From Arcicella rosea (lineage in GTDB: Bacteria > Bacteroidota > Bacteroidia > Cytophagales > Spirosomataceae): a stretch of DNA of 64,000 bases. The translations under genes and the position numbers were made by a program. Position 1 is the first letter of the stretch. Each line of letters starts with the position of its first letter. Of the stretch, positions 61,019-64,000 are shown piece by piece. The notes under the pieces are model-generated. The model saw only the letters and a list, made by a program, of their open reading frames with translations, did not search any database and had not been told where the DNA came from. The stretch covers positions 1 to 64,000 of the forward strand of contig NZ_JBEUMS010000018.1 in assembly GCF_040543805.1 (NCBI RefSeq). Reading direction: 5' to 3'.

Positions 61019-61720
61019 ATGATAGGCGAAAATTTTAAGAATGTATTAAAAGAAAGTGAACAGATTAGAGCTATTGTAAATCAATATTGTGATTATTTGA
61101 TGAAAAATAAAAAATGGAAATTTGAAAATGACATTAGATTTATTTTTATTAATCAACTCAATAACATATTAATATCTCATAATCTTAATATTAGTTATAT
61201 AATTGAGAATATATCTAATATTGATTGGGTCAAACAAAAGTTACAGACAGATAATTATGGTGCGTTTGAAATACATGAGAGCTACATTACCTATAATAGA
61301 AATGCACTTATTTTTTCATTAACGGGAGTTGTAGAAAGGTTTTTCCGTAGAATTTTGATGGAATTAAATACTTCTTCTATCATAACCGAAGAGTTTTATA
61401 ATATTAGAAAAAATGTTTTTGAGTTGTTAGAAATAGATAAGGAAGGAGATGAATGGAAGGCACTAAATGTTTTATCTAATATTAGAAATACAATTCATAA
61501 TAATGGAATACATCTAACAAATCGAAAAGATATGAAAGAGATTCAGTTTAAATATCATCATCTATATATCATTTTTAAAAATGAAAAACAACACTTTAAT
61601 GCGAAGTATGAAATTCTTAATTTTGTTCTAATAGACTTAATAAACTTGGCTCGCATAATTAATGAGCATCCCAAAATTTCTAATATCAACTGTATTGAAG
61701 AAGATGTAACTCTTATTTAA
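61019..61720 (+). CDS. hypothetical protein with HEPN-like motif (233 aa)
   Basis: This is a soluble helical protein of very AT-rich DNA, rich in Ile, Asn and Lys. The segment ALNVLSNIRNTIHNNGIHLT at about 147-166 has an Arg-x-x-x-His pattern after a helix, followed by NNG, as in HEPN domains of the Cthe_2314 or abortive-infection type, whose Arg-His pair makes RNase active sites. The helices before it (FSLTGVVERFFRRILMEL) fit too. No partner gene is beside it. The base composition differs from its neighbours, which suggests recent gain. Function is an inference. Confidence 0.55.
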   Translation: MIGENFKNVLKESEQIRAIVNQYCDYLMKNKKWKFENDIRFIFINQLNNILISHNLNISYIIENISNIDWVKQKLQTDNYGAFEIHESYITYNRNALIFSLTGVVERFFRRILMELNTSSIITEEFYNIRKNVFELLEIDKEGDEWKALNVLSNIRNTIHNNGIHLTNRKDMKEIQFKYHHLYIIFKNEKQHFNAKYEILNFVLIDLINLARIINEHPKISNINCIEEDVTLI

Positions 61721-61761
61721 ACAACAGTATAATTTTACTAATTATATGATTTATAAATGTA

Positions 61762-62003
61762 AATAAGAGTCCTCTCGAATTTTCCATCCAAAGAAATAAG
61801 TTTTAGGTGTTTTATAAGTTTTAGGATTTGTTCTCGTCCTTACTTTTTGTCTTGATACAAAAAGTAACAAAAAAATCAAGAATTCCTAAACTCGCTTCGC
61901 TCAAACAGTAGGAATTCATTGTTCATCAATCATAAAAAAGTGGTCTAAAATCTAATTTAGACCACTTTTTTATGATTTTAAAATTCGAGATTACTCGTGT
62001 TTA
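61762..62003 (+). mobile_element. MITE-like element, copy 3 (about 242 bp)
   Basis: The ends are diverged inverted copies (gagtcctctcgaatttt and, on the minus strand, cgagtaatctcgaatttt). The inside has cgtccttactttttgtcttg, ctcaaacagtaggaattc and the terminator-like hairpin aaaaagtggtctaaa / tttagaccacttttt, in the same order as copy 1 read on its minus strand. The base changes in the hairpin relative to copy 1 (gcggtc to gtggtc) are matched on the other arm. It lies between the HEPN-like gene and the GH20 gene end. Confidence 0.75.
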
Positions 62004-62012
62004 AAATTTATT

Positions 62013-64000
62013 TTACTCCACCACAATCTCATCTACAAACAACCAAGGTTTATCACCTGCACCTGTTGAATTGGCTGGAATTGTACCGAATGAATGGGCA
62101 ATGATTTTGATAAACCTTAATGATTGTTGATTGAACGTTACTGGTAATGTAACAACACCTTCTTGTTGAGGAACGCTTACTTTTTGAGAAGTTATCTTTG
62201 TGAAATTCACGCCATCTTTTGAACCTAAAATTTCTACTTCAGAAGGTATCCAAATCCAACTAGATGGTTTGTGGAAGAAACGGAATGTTGCTTTTTGAAT
62301 AGAAACTTCTTTGCCAAAATCTAAAGTGCCTCCAAAGTCTAAACCATTCCAACCCAACCATTCTTCGTCACCAAATCTACTTTCTCCGCCAAACATACCA
62401 TTTGTTAAAGCTTTTGCTCCGCCACGATTATAGCGTTGGTCGGCAGGAGTATCTAAATTAATTATTTTTCCTGTGGCTTTGTTATAAGTGATTTTTCTTG
62501 TGATTTCATCGACTAATTTTCCTTTCATTACGGTAGAAGCCTTTACCGTACTACTTTCACGAATAGCAATTGGGCTTTTGTATTGAGCAGATGCTAAGGT
62601 CGGACTTGTTCCATCTAAAGTATAATAAATAGGAGCGTTGCCATTATCACAATTGAAAGCTAATTGAATGGCATTGTCTGCCGTGGTTGACATGCTCGTT
62701 TTGATTTCATAAAAATGTTTGGCATAATTTACTTGTCGATAATCCATGCGATTCAAATAACTGCTCAAACGGTTTAAGAAATGGTCATAATTTCTTGATT
62801 CTTTCGTTGACCAATCTACTTCTGCTAAAGCGACCGCTCTAGGAAAAGTCATGTATTCCACATGTGAACCCACAGGTACTTGTTCTGTCCACAGGTTTGC
62901 TTGTCCACCTAAAATATACTTTTCTTCTTCCTTTGTTAAGCCTTCTGGAATGGGTTCGAAACTATAAATTTTAGGTAAATTAATAAAACCACTAAAAGCC
63001 AAAGGTTCGTTCGGGTCTTCGGATTGATAATAATCTAAGTAGCAATGCGAAGTAGGAGAAATGATAGCTTGATGTTTTAATTTGGCAGCCGTTCCGCCAC
63101 TTTCAATACTTCTCCAAGCCATTACGGTTGCGTTGGGCGCTAAACCTCCATCCAGAATTTCATCCCAACCGATAATTTGTCTGCCTTTTTGATTGACGTG
63201 TTCTTCGATACTTTTGATAAAATCACTTTGTAGCTCATCAATACTTTTCAAGCCTTTTTCTTTGATTCTCTTCTGACAGTTCGGGCATTTATGCCAAGCA
63301 GTTTTTGAGGCTTCATCACCGCCAATATGAATGTATTTACTTGGAAAAATCTCCATTACTTCATCCAAAATATCATTGACAAAAGCAATTGATTCATCTT
63401 TCGGACAAAATTCTCCTTGTAATAATAATTGTTTGCCAGTGCTATCTAAACAAGCAAATTGCGGATAAGCCACCAAAGCAGCATTTGAATGTGCTGGAAC
63501 ATCAATTTCTGGGATAATCGTAATGAATCTTTCAGCAGCATATTTTACGATGTCTCGCATTTCATCTTGCGAATAAAAACCTTCGTTGGTTGACCATTGA
63601 GGTGATTTTGCTGTATGTAATAAAGGATATTTTTTACTTTCAAAACGAAAAGCTTGTCCGTCGGTAAGATGCCAATGAAAACGGTTGAGTTTTAATGCTG
63701 CCAATTCATCCAAGTACTTTTTAATAAAATCTACCTGCATAAAATGACGAGAAACATCCAACATGATACCTCTGTAAGGAAATCTTGGAGCATCTTCAAT
63801 CGTCAGAGCTGGAAGTTTACAGTCTATTTTTGAAGAGAAAGTACTCTTTTCAATTTCAGGAGGCAATAATTGTAAAATACTTTGTACGGCATAAAATACT
63901 CCAGAAGAATTGGTTGCTTTGATACTAACTTTTGAAGGAGAAATCTTTAAGAGATAAGCTTCTGGATTTGTAAGATTTTTATCCAATTCAATCACAATGC
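62013..64000 (-). CDS. beta-N-acetylhexosaminidase, GH20 (5' end outside the window)
   Basis: This is a family-20 glycosidase releasing terminal GlcNAc or GalNAc. The visible part starts in the GH20b-like domain (VSIKATNSSGVFYAVQSILQLL), then the TIM barrel: PRFPYRGIMLDVSRHFM, RFHWHLTDGQ, PEIDVPAHSNAAL and YIHIGGDEASKTAWHKC, whose Asp-Glu pair is catalytic. An Fn3-associated CHB_HEX_C-like part (IYYTLDGTSPTLASAQYKSP) and a C-terminal F5/8-type C domain-like region follow. The frame continues beyond base 64000 with no stop, so the N-terminus with signal peptide is missing. It probably supplies sugars for the SusCD or other uptake systems. Confidence 0.9.
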   Translation of the reverse strand, partial: IVIELDKNLTNPEAYLLKISPSKVSIKATNSSGVFYAVQSILQLLPPEIEKSTFSSKIDCKLPALTIEDAPRFPYRGIMLDVSRHFMQVDFIKKYLDELAALKLNRFHWHLTDGQAFRFESKKYPLLHTAKSPQWSTNEGFYSQDEMRDIVKYAAERFITIIPEIDVPAHSNAALVAYPQFACLDSTGKQLLLQGEFCPKDESIAFVNDILDEVMEIFPSKYIHIGGDEASKTAWHKCPNCQKRIKEKGLKSIDELQSDFIKSIEEHVNQKGRQIIGWDEILDGGLAPNATVMAWRSIESGGTAAKLKHQAIISPTSHCYLDYYQSEDPNEPLAFSGFINLPKIYSFEPIPEGLTKEEEKYILGGQANLWTEQVPVGSHVEYMTFPRAVALAEVDWSTKESRNYDHFLNRLSSYLNRMDYRQVNYAKHFYEIKTSMSTTADNAIQLAFNCDNGNAPIYYTLDGTSPTLASAQYKSPIAIRESSTVKASTVMKGKLVDEITRKITYNKATGKIINLDTPADQRYNRGGAKALTNGMFGGESRFGDEEWLGWNGLDFGGTLDFGKEVSIQKATFRFFHKPSSWIWIPSEVEILGSKDGVNFTKITSQKVSVPQQEGVVTLPVTFNQQSLRFIKIIAHSFGTIPANSTGAGDKPWLFVDEIVVE

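Overview
The window looks like chromosomal DNA of a Bacteroidota bacterium, most likely of the order Cytophagales. It is AT-rich (about one third GC by eye). It carries two SusC/SusD outer-membrane uptake loci, an ECF sigma factor paired with a membrane-anchored partner, an OmpA-type protein with TPR and PD40-like repeats, and several promoters of the Bacteroidota type (TTTG, then TAnnTTTG after about 19 bases). No rRNA or tRNA gene and no CRISPR array was seen. The genus cannot be fixed from the sequence alone.

Region 1 (1-16 kb) is accessory DNA. A 21-bp tandem repeat (1-252) is followed by a conserved hypothetical gene. From about 1.4 to 8.2 kb there is a run of short genes of unknown or unusual function, nearly all on the plus strand. 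They are separated by diverged copies of one spacer repeat, which holds a GTTGTTGGTG/CACCAACAAC hairpin and a conserved box around TAAGCAACGCACTAATTATC. The genes encode membrane proteins, a DUF7003-like protein, a membrane-anchored SRPBCC protein, a small acidic protein, a YcxB-like protein and a lipoprotein. The layout recalls a gene-cassette array, but no integrase and no canonical attC core was found. Two stress-type modules lie within or beside the array: HxlR regulator / SDR reductase / SnoaL-like protein (4.9-6.7 kb), and WYL regulator / epoxide-hydrolase-like enzyme / YdeI-like protein (8.2-10.5 kb). A second HxlR/SnoaL-like pair, a WYL regulator divergent from an RtcB RNA ligase, and a PhnB-like protein follow. 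Related repeats and long palindromes fill the spacers.

Region 2 (16-34 kb) is more ordinary: QueE, an OmpA-family protein, a Tat-exported sugar isomerase-like protein, a frameshifted core-2/I-branching glycosyltransferase overlapping an FdtA-like sugar isomerase, an ECF sigma factor with its partner, an MpaB-type oxygenase, a GMC oxidoreductase with a VOC protein, a LOG-family protein, RpiB, a polytopic GT-C-like protein and RbfA. Its spacers contain a 41-bp tandem repeat, perfect 32-bp-type palindromes, and two elements bounded by inverted arms built from 8-base iterations.

Region 3 (34-42 kb) holds a LolC/E-type permease, an IS4-family insertion sequence that appears inserted in a MITE-like element, a dicarboxylate symporter, CsaA, a VOC protein, a DinB-family protein and its WYL regulator. 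Two further MITE-like copies lie at 30.3 and 61.8 kb. Their ends resemble those of the IS, so it may mobilise them. The DinB gene and the hydrolase of region 1 share a 19-bp operator-like sequence, each placed just after a paralogous WYL regulator gene.

Region 4 (42-64 kb) begins with a 7TM-DISM/AraC sensor-regulator and a single-domain LytTR protein. Two minus-strand SusCD operons follow, then a patatin-like hydrolase, an MBL-fold hydrolase, an FKBP isomerase with a C-terminal processing protease, a GNAT acetyltransferase, a possible HEPN protein, and a GH20 beta-hexosaminidase cut by the window end.
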